Positions 1-8,388 of a stretch of 34,494 bases of DNA are shown in pieces. Both the position numbers and the translations under genes were made by a program. The stretch comes from Streptomyces aurantiacus JA 4570 (GTDB lineage: Bacteria > Actinomycetota > Actinomycetes > Streptomycetales > Streptomycetaceae): the NCBI RefSeq assembly GCF_000414115.1, contig NZ_AOPZ01000057.1, positions 1-34,494 of the forward strand. The letters are read 5' to 3'. Position 1 is the first letter of the stretch. Each line of letters begins with the position of its first letter. Below the pieces are notes generated by a model. It did no database searches. It was not told the origin of the DNA and saw only the letters and a program-made list of their open reading frames with translations.

Positions 1-2818
1 CCAAGGCCCGCGTCCGCAACCGCCTCATAGGGGCCGTCGCGGTCGTCGCCGCGGCCGTCGCCGGGGCCGGGGCGCCCGTCGTCATCAGCGCCTCGGGTCA
101 ACTCAACGACTCGCAGAGCCTGGTGACGCTCTCCGAGCTCACCCAGCAGGCCATCACCCTCAGTCACTCCCTGGCCGACGAGCGCGACGAGGTCACCGCG
201 TACATCGCCGCCGGGCGCCCCGACGGCAAGGGCCTCTCGGAGAGCCGCAGCGCCCGCGTCGACCGGCGCATCGACGAACTGCGCGAGGCGGCCGCCGACG
301 CCGACACCAACACCTCCGTCACGGCCGAGCTGCGCCGCGACCTCGCCCGCCTCCCGTCCGTGCGCAGAGCCGCCCTCACCGGCAAGACCGGCGCGCTCGA
401 CGCCCACAAGACGTACGCGAAAGCCATCACCGAACTGCACGGCCTGACCCGCGAACTCGCCGAGAGACTCCCGCCGCGCGCGGGCTCCGGGGCCCCCGCC
501 CTGGCCGACCTCGACCACGCCGTCGACCAGGCCGGCGCCGCGCGCGGCCTGCTCCTCGCCGCGCTCGCCGTGCCCCGCCCCGCGCCGACCGGCACCACGG
601 TCGACCCCGTCACCGGTCTGCCGACCGCCCCCGGCTCCACCGGAACCGGCACGGACTCCGGCACCGGCGACAGCGAGGAGGACAGCCGCCGCGACGGCCT
701 CAGCGCCGCCGCCCAGCAGGCCCACGTGCGGGAGCTGGCCGCGCTCGCCGACTTCCTGGACGCCGCGCCCGCCAAGCACCGCGCCACGTACGAATCGACC
801 GTCACCGGCAACGGCGTGACGACGGCCGAGCAGTACCTGGACCGCCTCACCGACGAGCCCAAGCTCTCCGCCGCCGACCGGCGCCTGGACGAGAAGAAGC
901 TCGACAGCGCGCTCTCCGCCCGCGTCGAGGCCATGCGCGGCGCCGAGAACGCGCTCGCCGCCGCCGAGAACGCGCTCGCCGCCGAGCGCACCAAGAGCCT
1001 CGGCGCGCTGCGCGACGACGACGTCACCGCCCTGGAGATCCGCGTCGCGCTCGTCGGCGTGCTGCTGCTCGTCGCGGTCGGCGTCTGCACGGGCACGGCC
1101 CGCTCGCTGACCCGGCCGCTCGCGGCGCTGCGCCTGGGCGCGGCGCGGGTCGCGGCCGCGCCGGGCACCGAGGAGCCGGTGCGCTTCACCGGCCGCGACG
1201 ACGAGTTCGCCGCGGTCGTACGGTCCGTCAACGCGCTGCACGGCCACGCCGTCGCCCTCCAGGAACGCCTCACCACGCTGGAGGCCGACCGCAAGCACCT
1301 GATCGGCAAGCGGCAGACGATGGCCGACGCGCGCCAGGCCATGGCCGACGAGCGCGACGCGCTGCGCGCCGAGCTGGCCGAGGCGTCCGTCCACCTGGAT
1401 CGGGTGCGGAGCGGCATCCACGGCACCTTCGTGAACCTCGCGCTGCGCACGCTCGGACTCGTCGAGCGGCAGCTCGCCGTCATCGAGGGCCTGGAGGAGC
1501 GCGAGCAGGACCCCGACCGGCTCGCCACCCTCTTCAAGCTCGACCACCTCGCCACCGTCACCCGCCGCCACAGCGAGAACCTCCTTGTCCTCGCGGGCGC
1601 CGAGCACGGCCACCAGCACGCCGGCCCGGTGCCGCTCGTCGACGTCGTACGCGCCGCCGTCAGCGAGATCGAGCGGTACGAGCGGGTCGCCATCGCCGCG
1701 CTGCCGCCGCACGCGCACATCGCCGGGTTCGCGGCCGACGACATCAGCCACCTGGTGGCCGAACTCCTGGAGAACGCCACGTCGTTCTCGCCGCCCGACG
1801 CCGCCGTCGAGGTGTCCGGCTGGCTCCTGGAGAACGGCGAGGTGATGCTCTCCGTGCAGGACGAGGGCATCGGCGTCGGCGCGGAGCGCCTGGAGGAACT
1901 CAACGCGCGGCTCGCGGACTTCGACGCCGACGACGTGTACGACCAGGAGAGCGGCGACGGGCTCGGGCTCGGCCTGTACGTGGTGGCGCGGCTCGCCGCC
2001 CGGCACGGGGCGCGGGTGCGGCTGCGTGAGCAGAAGCAGGGCGGCGTCGCGGCGGTCGTCGTGCTGCCCGGCGGCATCCTCGCCGACCCGCCCGCCCCGG
2101 GGGCGCCCGGGACGGTGCCCGCCGCGCGCACCGAGGCGCCGCTGGTGCACCTGCCGGGCTCGGAGGCCGAGGCCAACTCCAATGTGCTGCCGCCGCGCGC
2201 GGAGGCCAACTCCCATGCCCTGCCGCCGCGTTCGGGCGAGCGGGACCCCCTGATCGCCGCCGCGGAGACGACACTCGAACTCCTGGCACCGCCCGTCCCG
2301 GCCGACCACCCGGACGAGGCGGAGCCGCACACGCGGCCGGACGACGAGGTCCGGCCGGAGCAGGAGACCCGCCCGAAGCCGGTCGCGCAGACCCCGTCGG
2401 AGCCCGACGCGGCGCTCGCGGCGGAGGAACTGCCGGAGGGCGAGGCGCCGCTGCCGGACACCGGCGCCACGGACGCCGCCAACGGCACCGGCGCCCCACC
2501 AACGGCACCGGCGCCACGGACGCCACCAACGGTACCGACGCCGCCGACGTCCCGGTGTTCACCGCCAAGGGGCTCCCCAAGCGGACCCCGAAGATCAGCG
2601 CGGCCGCCGGGAGCACCGCGCCGAAGCCGCGGCCCGCCGTGGACGCCGAGGAACTGCGCCGCAGGCTCGGCGGGTTCCAGCAGGGGGCCAACAGCGGCCG
2701 CCGCGACGTGGCGGCGGAACTGGCCGAGGCGGCCGGGCCCACGCAGGCCGCAGGTACGGGCGAAGGCCACCGTGCCGCAGATGTTCCGGGGGACCCAGTC
2801 GAGGAGGCAAGCAGTTGA
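1..2818 (+). CDS. cvnA: Conservon sensor kinase-like protein CvnA (5' partial, apparent frameshift)
   Basis: Membrane histidine-kinase-like protein, first gene of a conservon. The frame is open from base 3, so the true start lies upstream; the GTG at 123 is internal. Seen in order: a membrane segment (about 27-92), an extracellular helical region resembling the nitrate/nitrite-sensing (NIT) domain, a second membrane segment (about 1040-1095), a HAMP-like linker, a helical dimerisation region, and an HATPase with N-box (ELLENA, near 1760) and G-box (GLGLGL, near 1965). A Pro/Ala/Glu-rich tail follows. At about 2493-2500 the conserved frame shifts: the usual CvnA C-terminus (KRTPKI, then ELRRRLGGFQQG) continues in another frame to the TGA at 2816-2818. 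The original frame stays open to 3842 and runs into cvnC, so gene callers may report a false kinase-CvnC fusion. The break may be a real mutation or a sequencing error. The phosphoacceptor His is uncertain, as is usual in this family. Confidence 0.85.
2481..2515 (+). repeat. Short direct repeat at the cvnA frameshift
   Basis: A 15-base unit, AACGGCACCGGCGCC, occurs exactly at 2481-2495 and 2501-2515, and a diverged copy follows near 2527. It codes for an Asn-Gly-Thr-Gly-Ala-type low-complexity linker. The five bases between the exact copies (CCACC) leave the reading frame one base short of a clean repeat, which puts the cvnA frame change here. Confidence 0.8.
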
Positions 2819-3399
2819 CTGCGCCCATGCGCACACCCGGTTCTTCCGCCAAGCCCGCGAAACCCGCCGCGGCGGAGCCCGGCACGGACGCCGTGCCCGG
2901 GCCCCCGTCGCCGCCGGACTCCGACGAGCCCCTCGCGTACGGACTCAGCAGCGAGGCCAAGAACCTCCACTGGCTCCTGACGAACCTCGTCGACGAGGTC
3001 CCCGGAATCCTCTCGGTCGCCGTCGTCTCGTCCGACGGACTCCTGCTGCTCTCCTCCGACCCGGCGCGCAACGCCGAGCGCCGCCCCGCCACGAGCCCCA
3101 CCGGGCCCCGGGGGTCGAGCGCCGACCTGGCCACCATCGTGTCCGGGCTCGGCAGCCTGACCATCGGCGCGGCCCGGCTGATGGACGGCGGGGCGGTCAA
3201 GCAGACCGTCGTCGCCATGGCGGAGGGCAGCCTCTTCGTGATGGCGATCAGCGACGGCTCGCTGCTCGGCGTGCACGCGACGCCCGACTGCGACATGACG
3301 GTGGTCGCGTACCACATGGCGCTCTTCGTCGGCCGCGCCGGACACGTCCTCACCCCCGAACTCCGCAGCGAGCTGCGCCAGTCGATGGAGGACGCGTGA
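2815..3399 (+). CDS. cvnB: Roadblock/LC7 domain protein CvnB
   Basis: Second conservon gene, 194 residues. After a Pro/Ala-rich N-terminus it has a roadblock/LC7 fold: an amphipathic helix (NLHWLLTNLVDEVPGI), strands with the SSDGLLLL segment, and the central IVSGLGSLTIGAARLM helix. Proteins of this family act as partners or regulators of small GTPases and assemble with the kinase and CvnD at the membrane. The TTG start at 2815 overlaps the cvnA stop (TTGA) and has a strong GAGGAGG ribosome site at 2801-2807. An ATG at 2827 is possible but lacks that spacing. It overlaps cvnC by one base, which suggests translational coupling. Confidence 0.9.
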   Translation: MTAPMRTPGSSAKPAKPAAAEPGTDAVPGPPSPPDSDEPLAYGLSSEAKNLHWLLTNLVDEVPGILSVAVVSSDGLLLLSSDPARNAERRPATSPTGPRGSSADLATIVSGLGSLTIGAARLMDGGAVKQTVVAMAEGSLFVMAISDGSLLGVHATPDCDMTVVAYHMALFVGRAGHVLTPELRSELRQSMEDA

Positions 3400-3842
3400 T
3401 GAGCGGCGGGCCCGGGAGGCCCGACCGCGAACCGCCCGCGCCGAAGCTGCCCGTGCGCGGCGGCGACAGGAAGCCCGCGCGCGTACGCCCGTACTCGCTG
3501 ACCGGCGGCCGCACCCGCTTCGGCCACGTCCTGCTCGTCGAGACGTTCGTGGCCGCGAACCCGGCCCTGGACGCCCCCGAGGAGCGGCGGGAGCTCGCGC
3601 AGGGCGACCCGCTGACCTCCCGGGTGATGCCGGAGATGCGGGCCATCGTCGAGATCTGCCGCCGGATGCGTACGGTCGCCGAGATCTCCGCGCTCCTGAA
3701 GATGCCCCTCGGTGTGGTCCGCGTGCTGCTCAGCGACCTCGCCGACCAGGGAAAGATCCGCGTGTACGGAACGGGCCACGGCCCCGGGCAGCCGAACCGC
3801 GCACTGCTCGAAAGGGTGCTGAGTGGACTCCGCCGTCTCTGA
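3399..3842 (+). CDS. cvnC: DUF742 family protein CvnC
   Basis: Third conservon gene, 147 residues, of the DUF742 family. The N-terminal third is basic and Pro-rich. It is followed by the family signature around PYSLTGGRTR and a C-terminal part that looks like a winged helix (EMRAIVEICRR, VAEISALLKMPLGVVRVLLSDL). The role is known only by association with the CvnA-B-C-D complex. The ATG at 3399 overlaps the cvnB stop (TGATG arrangement), and the 3' end overlaps cvnD by 20 bases. It lies in the same frame as the 5' part of cvnA, so software may join the two wrongly. Confidence 0.9.
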   Translation: MSGGPGRPDREPPAPKLPVRGGDRKPARVRPYSLTGGRTRFGHVLLVETFVAANPALDAPEERRELAQGDPLTSRVMPEMRAIVEICRRMRTVAEISALLKMPLGVVRVLLSDLADQGKIRVYGTGHGPGQPNRALLERVLSGLRRL

Positions 3843-4485
3843 CGCCACGACTGCCGGTCCTGACGTCACAACCGCCGATCCCGCCGAACTCCTCGATGGC
3901 GAGGAGCGGTTGCAGGCATGGCAGACCGACCGCACGCGCGCGCCCATCGCCACGAAGATCGTCGTCGCGGGCGGCTTCGGTGTGGGCAAGACGACGCTCG
4001 TCACCGCCGTCTCGGAGATCACGCCCCTCCAGACGGAGGCGCTGATGACGCAGGCGAGCGCGGAGACGGACGACCTCAGCGCCACGCCGGGCAAGACCAC
4101 GACCACGGTCGCCATGGACTTCGGCCGCATCACGCTGGACGACGACCTGGTGCTCTACCTCTTCGGCACGCCGGGCCAGCAGCGCTTCTGGTTCATGTGG
4201 GACGACCTCGTGCGCGGCGCCATCGGCGCGGTGGTGCTCGCCGACACCCGCCGCCTCACCGACTGCTTCCCGGCGCTCGACTACTTCGAGAGCTGCGGAA
4301 TTCCGTACGTCGTGGCCGTCAACCACTTCGAGGGCACCGAGCGGTACGAGGCGGAGGACGTCCGCGAGGCGCTGACGGTGCCCGCGCACATCCCCGTCCT
4401 GATCATGGACGCGCGGCAGCGGATCTCGGCGATCGAGTCGCTGCTCGCGCTGGTGGGACACGCGCTGGACGTCAGCCCCGAGTAG
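3823..4485 (+). CDS. cvnD: Conservon small GTP-binding protein CvnD
   Basis: Ras-like GTPase of the conservon, 220 residues. The G1 P-loop (GGFGVGKTTLV) is at about residues 50-60, G3 appears as FGTPGQQRF, and the G4 position reads VNHFEG rather than NKxD, as in other CvnD proteins. The GTG start at 3823 has AAAGGG at 3811-3816 and lies inside the end of cvnC. In conservons this protein is the likely switch controlled by the kinase-like protein and the roadblock protein, although the biochemical chain is not fully known. The stop codon sits in a 17-base tandem duplication (4479-4512). Confidence 0.93.
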   Translation: MDSAVSDATTAGPDVTTADPAELLDGEERLQAWQTDRTRAPIATKIVVAGGFGVGKTTLVTAVSEITPLQTEALMTQASAETDDLSATPGKTTTTVAMDFGRITLDDDLVLYLFGTPGQQRFWFMWDDLVRGAIGAVVLADTRRLTDCFPALDYFESCGIPYVVAVNHFEGTERYEAEDVREALTVPAHIPVLIMDARQRISAIESLLALVGHALDVSPE

Positions 4486-4512
4486 CACTGAACAGCGAGT
4501 AGCACTGAACAG
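4479..4512 (+). repeat. Exact 17-bp tandem duplication over the cvnD stop
   Basis: CGAGTAGCACTGAACAG occurs at 4479-4495 and again directly at 4496-4512. The first copy carries the TAG stop of cvnD (GAG-TAG). The duplication lengthens the gap to the monooxygenase gene by 17 bases and looks recent because the copies are identical. Confidence 0.95.
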
Positions 4513-4532
4513 ACAGAAGGATTCTTCAGCCC

Positions 4533-5789
4533 ATGCGCAAGATACTCATCGTCGGAGCCGGTCAGTCCGGCCTCCAGATCGCCCTCGGACTCCAGTCGCA
4601 GGGGTACGAGGTCACGCTGATGTCCAACCGGACGGCGGACGAGATCCGGTCCGGCCGGGTCATGTCGACGCAGTGCATGTTCCACACGGCACTCCAGCAC
4701 GAGCGTGACCTGGGCCTGAACTTCTGGGAGTCCCAGGCCCCGAGGATCGAAGGCGTGGGGGTCTCGGTCGCCGGACCCACGGCGTCCGACGCAAAAGAGG
4801 GCACTCGCGTCATCGACTGGGTCGGCAGGCTCGACGGCTACGCGCAGTCCGTCGACCAGCGGGTCAAGATGGCCGGCTGGATGGAGACGTTCGCGCAGCG
4901 CGGCGGGCAGCTCGTCATCCACGGCGCGGCGGTCTCCGACCTGGACTACTTCTCCCGTACGTACGACCTCGTCCTGGTCGCCGCGGGCAAGGGCGAGCTG
5001 GTGTCGATGTTCGAGCGGGACGCCGCGCGGTCGCCGTTCGACGCGCCGCAGCGGGCGCTGGCCGTGGCGTACGTCCACGGGCTTGGGCCGCGTCCCGAGC
5101 ACCCCGAATTCGACGCGGTGCGCTGCAACTTGGTGCCCGGTGTCGGCGAACTCTTCGTCATGCCGACGTTCACCACGTCCGGCCGCGCCGACATCCTCTT
5201 CTGGGAGGGCATCCCGGGTGGGCCGCTCGACGTCTTCCAGGGCGTGAAGGACCCCGGCGAGCACCTCGCGCTCACCCTCGAACTCCTGGAGAAGTTCCTG
5301 CCCTGGGAGTACGCGCGCGCCACCAAGGTCGAACTCACCGACGCGGGTGGCACGTTGGCCGGGCGGTACGCGCCCACCGTGCGCAAGCCCGTCGGGCGGC
5401 TGCCCGGGGGCGGGCTCGTCCTCGGCGTCGGTGACGTCGTCGTCGCCAACGACCCCATCACCGGACAGGGGTCCAACTCCGCGTCCAAGTGCGCGGCTTC
5501 CTACCTGTCGTCGATCGTCGGTCATGGGGACCGGCCCTTCGACGCGGAGTGGATGCAGGGTGCGTTCGACCGGTACTGGGGCACGGCTCAGCATGTGACC
5601 AAGTGGACCAACGCGATGCTGTCGCCGCCGCCGGAGCATGTCCTCAACCTGCTCGGTGCCGCGGGTGAACTCCAGCCCGTCGCCGACCGCTTCGCCAACG
5701 GGTTCAACGATCCCGGGGACTTCGAAAACTACTTCTACGAGGCGGAGCTGGCGGAGGCGTATGTGGCGGGGGCGGCCGCGGCTGCGTAG
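4533..5789 (+). CDS. StyA-like FAD-dependent monooxygenase
   Basis: 418-residue flavoprotein of the styrene/indole monooxygenase (StyA) group, which epoxidises or hydroxylates aromatic substrates with reduced FAD supplied by a separate reductase. Seen: an N-terminal Rossmann GAGQSG motif (residues 8-13), the family-typical region reading RSGRVMSTQCMFHTALQHE, and a C-terminal FAD-binding GDVVVANDPITGQGSN segment. The substrate cannot be told. It follows cvnD on the same strand by 47 bases and is probably co-transcribed, which would make it the effector-like enzyme of the conservon, comparable to the cytochrome P450 genes attached to some other conservons. No StyB-type flavin reductase gene is in the window. 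An AGAAGGA site (4514-4520) stands somewhat far from the ATG. Confidence 0.88.
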   Translation: MRKILIVGAGQSGLQIALGLQSQGYEVTLMSNRTADEIRSGRVMSTQCMFHTALQHERDLGLNFWESQAPRIEGVGVSVAGPTASDAKEGTRVIDWVGRLDGYAQSVDQRVKMAGWMETFAQRGGQLVIHGAAVSDLDYFSRTYDLVLVAAGKGELVSMFERDAARSPFDAPQRALAVAYVHGLGPRPEHPEFDAVRCNLVPGVGELFVMPTFTTSGRADILFWEGIPGGPLDVFQGVKDPGEHLALTLELLEKFLPWEYARATKVELTDAGGTLAGRYAPTVRKPVGRLPGGGLVLGVGDVVVANDPITGQGSNSASKCAASYLSSIVGHGDRPFDAEWMQGAFDRYWGTAQHVTKWTNAMLSPPPEHVLNLLGAAGELQPVADRFANGFNDPGDFENYFYEAELAEAYVAGAAAAA

Positions 5790-5797
5790 CCCCAGTA

Positions 5798-5823
5798 CAG
5801 CCCGTCCGGCGTTTGAGGACGAG
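5798..5823. repeat. Streptomyces-type dispersed intergenic element
   Basis: The string GTCCGGCGTTTGAGGACGAG, preceded by CAGCCC, lies in the convergent gap between the monooxygenase and the NlpC/P60 gene. From memory this motif recurs in many Streptomyces intergenic regions. A small hairpin (GCCGC-GAA-GCGGC, 5823-5835) follows directly. No function is known to me. Confidence 0.55.
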
Positions 5824-5869
5824 CCGCGAAGCGGCCGCGGCGGAGCCGCTAATCGATGCAGCGGGAAGG

Positions 5870-5892
5870 GGCGGGCTCGGGGAGCCCCCGCC
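5870..5892. terminator. Hairpin in the convergent gap
   Basis: GGCGGGCT and AGCCCCCGCC form an imperfect stem (5870-5892) five bases beyond the stop of the NlpC/P60 gene. Without a T-run it fits the U-less hairpins common in Streptomyces, and it could serve both converging genes. Confidence 0.5.
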
Positions 5893-5896
5893 AGGG

Positions 5897-7054
5897 CTAC
5901 CCCGCCCACCCCCGGTCCGCCCCCTTCGTCGCCCCCGCCGGCAACCGCGGCGGACGGTAGTCGGAGAGGGGCGTGGCCCGAGGATCGGGCCGTACCGCGC
6001 CGAGGACGGGGTTCGAGGCGAGCGGGGAGACCTTGACCCGGGCCCCGGGCCGAGGCGCGTGGACGACCTTGCCGCGGCCGAGGTAGATCGCGACATGCGT
6101 GGCCTTCGGGAAGTACACGACCAGGTCACCGGGCCGCAGCTGCCGCAAGGGGACCCGAGGCAGCCGGGCCCACTGCTGCTGGCTGGTCCGGGGGATCCCG
6201 CGCCCGGCCACCCCCCAGGCCCGCTGGGTGAGCCCGGAACAGTCGAAGGCGGAGGGCCCCTCGGCCCCCCACGCGTACGGCTTCCCGATCTGCTTGACGG
6301 CGTACCGCAGGGCCCGCTCCCCGCGGGCGGACGGCGCCCGCCCCGCCCCGGCGGGCGCCCCGAGCGCCCCGGAGGCGACGAGCCGGCGCTGGGCGCGCTC
6401 GGCGCCGGACTCCTCGGCCCGCCCCAGCGCGGCCACCTGCTCGGCGGAGAGCGAGGCGAGCAGCTCCTCGACCTCCCGCAGCCGCGCACGCACGGTGTCC
6501 CGCGCCTGCTTCTGCCGCTGGGCGAGGGACGTCTGCGTGGCGAGGGCGCGCCGCGCCGCCCGGGCGAGGCCGTCGGCCTTCTTCTCGCCCTCGACGAGCC
6601 GGGTGACGGCCGCGGCCCGCTCGGCGGCGGCGCGGCCGACGACGTGACGCTGGTCGAGGGCGCCCTGCGGGTCGCGGGCGAGGAGGAGGCGTACGTGCGA
6701 GGAGATCTCCATGGTGCCGGTCTGGTACTGCTGGCGGGCCAGGCGGCCGGCGGCGCCCTTGCCGTCGTGGGCCGAGGCCCGGGCCTTCGCCAGGCCGCGG
6801 TTGAGGCCGTCGACCCGGCGGCGCTGGTCCTTCAGCTTCTCCTCGGTGGCGTTGTACGTCTCCGTCGACTCCTCGGCCTGCCGGTACAGGCGCTGAAGGT
6901 CCGTCAGGAGCCGGGCCACGGGGCGTTCGCCGGGGCCGGGCGCCGCGTGTGCCACGGATGCGGGGATCAGTGGCAGGGGAGCCAGGAATGGGGCCGTGAC
7001 CAGCGCGGAGAGCGCCGATCCGGTGCACACCCAGCGCAGCAACCTTCCTGACAC
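5897..7054 (-). CDS. Secreted NlpC/P60 cell-wall hydrolase
   Basis: 385-residue exported peptidase of the C40 family that cuts peptide cross-bridges in peptidoglycan. A signal peptide ends near AHA (35-37). Residues of about 45-230 are a long charged coiled coil of the type that controls such enzymes. The C-terminal NlpC/P60 domain holds Cys272 (FDCSGL), His320 (ATHVAIYLG) and His332 as catalytic residues. The GTG start has a strong GGGAGG site upstream. This pairing of coiled coil and NlpC/P60 is the RipA-like layout of actinobacteria. The next gene upstream on this strand is 103 bases away, so it may have its own promoter, but I cannot place one. Confidence 0.93.
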   Translation of the reverse strand: MSGRLLRWVCTGSALSALVTAPFLAPLPLIPASVAHAAPGPGERPVARLLTDLQRLYRQAEESTETYNATEEKLKDQRRRVDGLNRGLAKARASAHDGKGAAGRLARQQYQTGTMEISSHVRLLLARDPQGALDQRHVVGRAAAERAAAVTRLVEGEKKADGLARAARRALATQTSLAQRQKQARDTVRARLREVEELLASLSAEQVAALGRAEESGAERAQRRLVASGALGAPAGAGRAPSARGERALRYAVKQIGKPYAWGAEGPSAFDCSGLTQRAWGVAGRGIPRTSQQQWARLPRVPLRQLRPGDLVVYFPKATHVAIYLGRGKVVHAPRPGARVKVSPLASNPVLGAVRPDPRATPLSDYRPPRLPAGATKGADRGWAG

Positions 7055-7157
7055 GTCATCACCTCCCGGTGCGGGGCGGTCCTTCCGCCGCGCACCGCGA
7101 GCTTCGGGCGCCCGCGCGCGGGCCGCCCGCCGGGGACGGGCGCCCGGCGCAATGAGG

Positions 7158-7484
7158 TCACTCGTCCAGGTCTCCCCGGCGCGGCAGGTTGCGCCCGCCG
7201 CTCGGTTTCGACCAGGGCCACTTCAGGTTCCGGAAGCCGCCCTCGTCGCCGCGGCCGGCTGTGCCGTTCTCGGAGTACTCGTACTTCCAGCCGGGGTGCA
7301 GCCCGAACCGGCGCGCGGCGCCCGCCGGCACCCGCCGGTACACGAGGACTGTGGGCTCGCCGCCCGCGTCGTCCGGGACCGGGACGCGGTACACCTTCGG
7401 CGGGTGGCCGGTCGGGCCGAGCAGGACCGGGAGCACGCGGCCGTCGAGGGGCCCGCCCACGAAGGGGGTGTCTTCACTCTTCAC
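7158..7484 (-). CDS. Small conserved protein of unknown function
   Basis: 108-residue soluble protein that I do not recognise by function. It begins with a segment around FVGGPLDGRVLPV, has a predicted beta-rich middle (VYRVPVPD, TVLVYRRVP), and ends in a basic, Gly/Pro-rich tail. There is no signal peptide or membrane segment. The GTG start is 18 bases after the TetR stop on the same strand. A GAGGAGG site overlaps that stop but is about 13 bases from the GTG, which is unusually far, so the start is not certain. It is probably co-transcribed with the TetR gene. Confidence 0.7.
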   Translation of the reverse strand: MKSEDTPFVGGPLDGRVLPVLLGPTGHPPKVYRVPVPDDAGGEPTVLVYRRVPAGAARRFGLHPGWKYEYSENGTAGRGDEGGFRNLKWPWSKPSGGRNLPRRGDLDE

Positions 7485-7502
7485 GGCACCAGTGTCACCT
7501 CC

Positions 7503-8234
7503 TCACAGGAGATGCCCCGCCTCCGCCACCACCGGAAGCACCCGCCGGGCCAGCTCGCCCACCGGGCCGTCCGCGCTCTCCAGGGCCAGCGCGCGGCGGA
7601 CCACGGCCGCCGTCTGCGGGTCGCGCCCGGCCGTGGCCGCGATCTGGGCCACGAACTGCTCGACCAGCCAGTCGCGCAGCTCGTCCAGCGGCGGCTGCTT
7701 GTCCTCGTCGAGCCAGATCAGGGAGGCCGCCTCGACCGCGGTGATCCACATCCGGACGGTCATCCGCAGCCGCGGCCCCGGCGGCTCGGGCAGTTCCATG
7801 TGGGCGAGGATGTGCGCGGCGGCCGAGCGGCGCACTCCGTCGACGATGGCGGTGGTGCGCGAGGTCTCGATGACGCTGCCGCCCTGGAGCAGCGCGCTGA
7901 ACCCGGCGTCGTGCTGGTCGACGAAGGCGAGATAGCGGTCGATGGCGCGGCCCAGGCGCCGGGTCAGCGGGCCGTCCTGCGGTTCGGCGAAGCACTGCTC
8001 AAGATCGTCGGCGGCCGTGCGCAGCGCGGCTTCGTACAACTGCTGCTTGCCGCCGGGGAAGTAGCGGTACACCAGGGGCCGCGACACCCCGGCGGCCTCC
8101 GCGACGTCGTCGAGCGAGACCTCCTCGGGGGCGCGGTGCGCGAAGAGGGTCAGGGCGGCTTCGAGCAGCTGGCTCTTGCGCTCCTCGACGCTGAGGCGCC
8201 GGTACGCGCGGGTGGGGCCGACGGCTGAGGTCAT
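7503..8234 (-). CDS. TetR/AcrR family transcriptional regulator
   Basis: 243 residues. The N-terminal helix-turn-helix (VSLDDVAEAAGVSRPLVYRYFPGGKQQLYEAAL, about residues 39-71) is typical of TetR. The C-terminal ligand domain is all helical, and its ligand cannot be told. The likely start is the ATG at 8232-8234, because an AGCGTA (TACGCT on this strand) -10 box ends seven bases before it, pointing to a leaderless mRNA. A perfect 10-bp palindrome lies just upstream within the promoter, suggesting self-control. The gene stands between an AurF-like oxygenase and a small unknown gene, so the oxygenase is a candidate target. Confidence 0.93.
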   Translation of the reverse strand: MTSAVGPTRAYRRLSVEERKSQLLEAALTLFAHRAPEEVSLDDVAEAAGVSRPLVYRYFPGGKQQLYEAALRTAADDLEQCFAEPQDGPLTRRLGRAIDRYLAFVDQHDAGFSALLQGGSVIETSRTTAIVDGVRRSAAAHILAHMELPEPPGPRLRMTVRMWITAVEAASLIWLDEDKQPPLDELRDWLVEQFVAQIAATAGRDPQTAAVVRRALALESADGPVGELARRVLPVVAEAGHLL

Positions 8235-8275
8235 GTCCCGCAGCGTAACCGTGTTTTCGTACGAAGAGTCAGTGT
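8235..8275 (-). promoter_or_regulatory. TetR gene promoter with palindromic operator candidate
   Basis: Read on the minus strand: CTGACT (-35-like), 19 bases, then TACGCT (-10, plus-strand 8242-8247), then seven bases to the ATG. A perfect palindrome TTCGTACGAA (8256-8265) lies between the boxes, where a bound repressor would block transcription. Boxes and palindrome are seen directly; the function is inferred. Confidence 0.5.
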
Positions 8276-8289
8276 GCGGCGCCTACGCC

Positions 8290-8379
8290 AGCAGCCCCGA
8301 CGACTTCCACAGCCGCCGCCGCCCCGACGACTTCCACAGCCGCCGCCCGACCCCCCGCATCACCCCGATGTCGTCCAGG
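8290..8379. repeat. Duplicated 3' end of the AurF-like gene
   Basis: Bases 8321-8379 match 8455-8513 exactly (59 bases), and 8290-8320 match 8451-8481 (31 bases). Both reproduce the C-terminal coding end of the diiron oxygenase gene. On the minus strand the copy reads the same peptide (DDIGVMRGVGRRLWKSSG), repeats RRLWKSSG once more, and ends with GLLA and its own stop. It is a non-coding relic lying just past the intact gene end. Confidence 0.93.
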
Positions 8380-8388
8380 CTGTGTCGA

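Noticed and set aside
164..2836. 890-residue minus-strand frame opposite cvnA
   Set aside because: Ser/Arg/Ala-rich shadow of the kinase gene with no recognisable domain.
123..3842. One 1239-residue reading frame joining the sensor kinase to CvnC
   Set aside because: The conserved kinase C-terminus and all of cvnB lie in other frames within it, so the middle is non-coding in this frame. It is a product of the frameshift and of few stops in GC-rich DNA.
7055..7157. c-di-AMP (ydaO-type) riboswitch before the NlpC/P60 gene
   Set aside because: Such riboswitches control some Streptomyces wall hydrolases, but this gap is only 103 bases, made of GC hairpins, and shows none of the conserved core.
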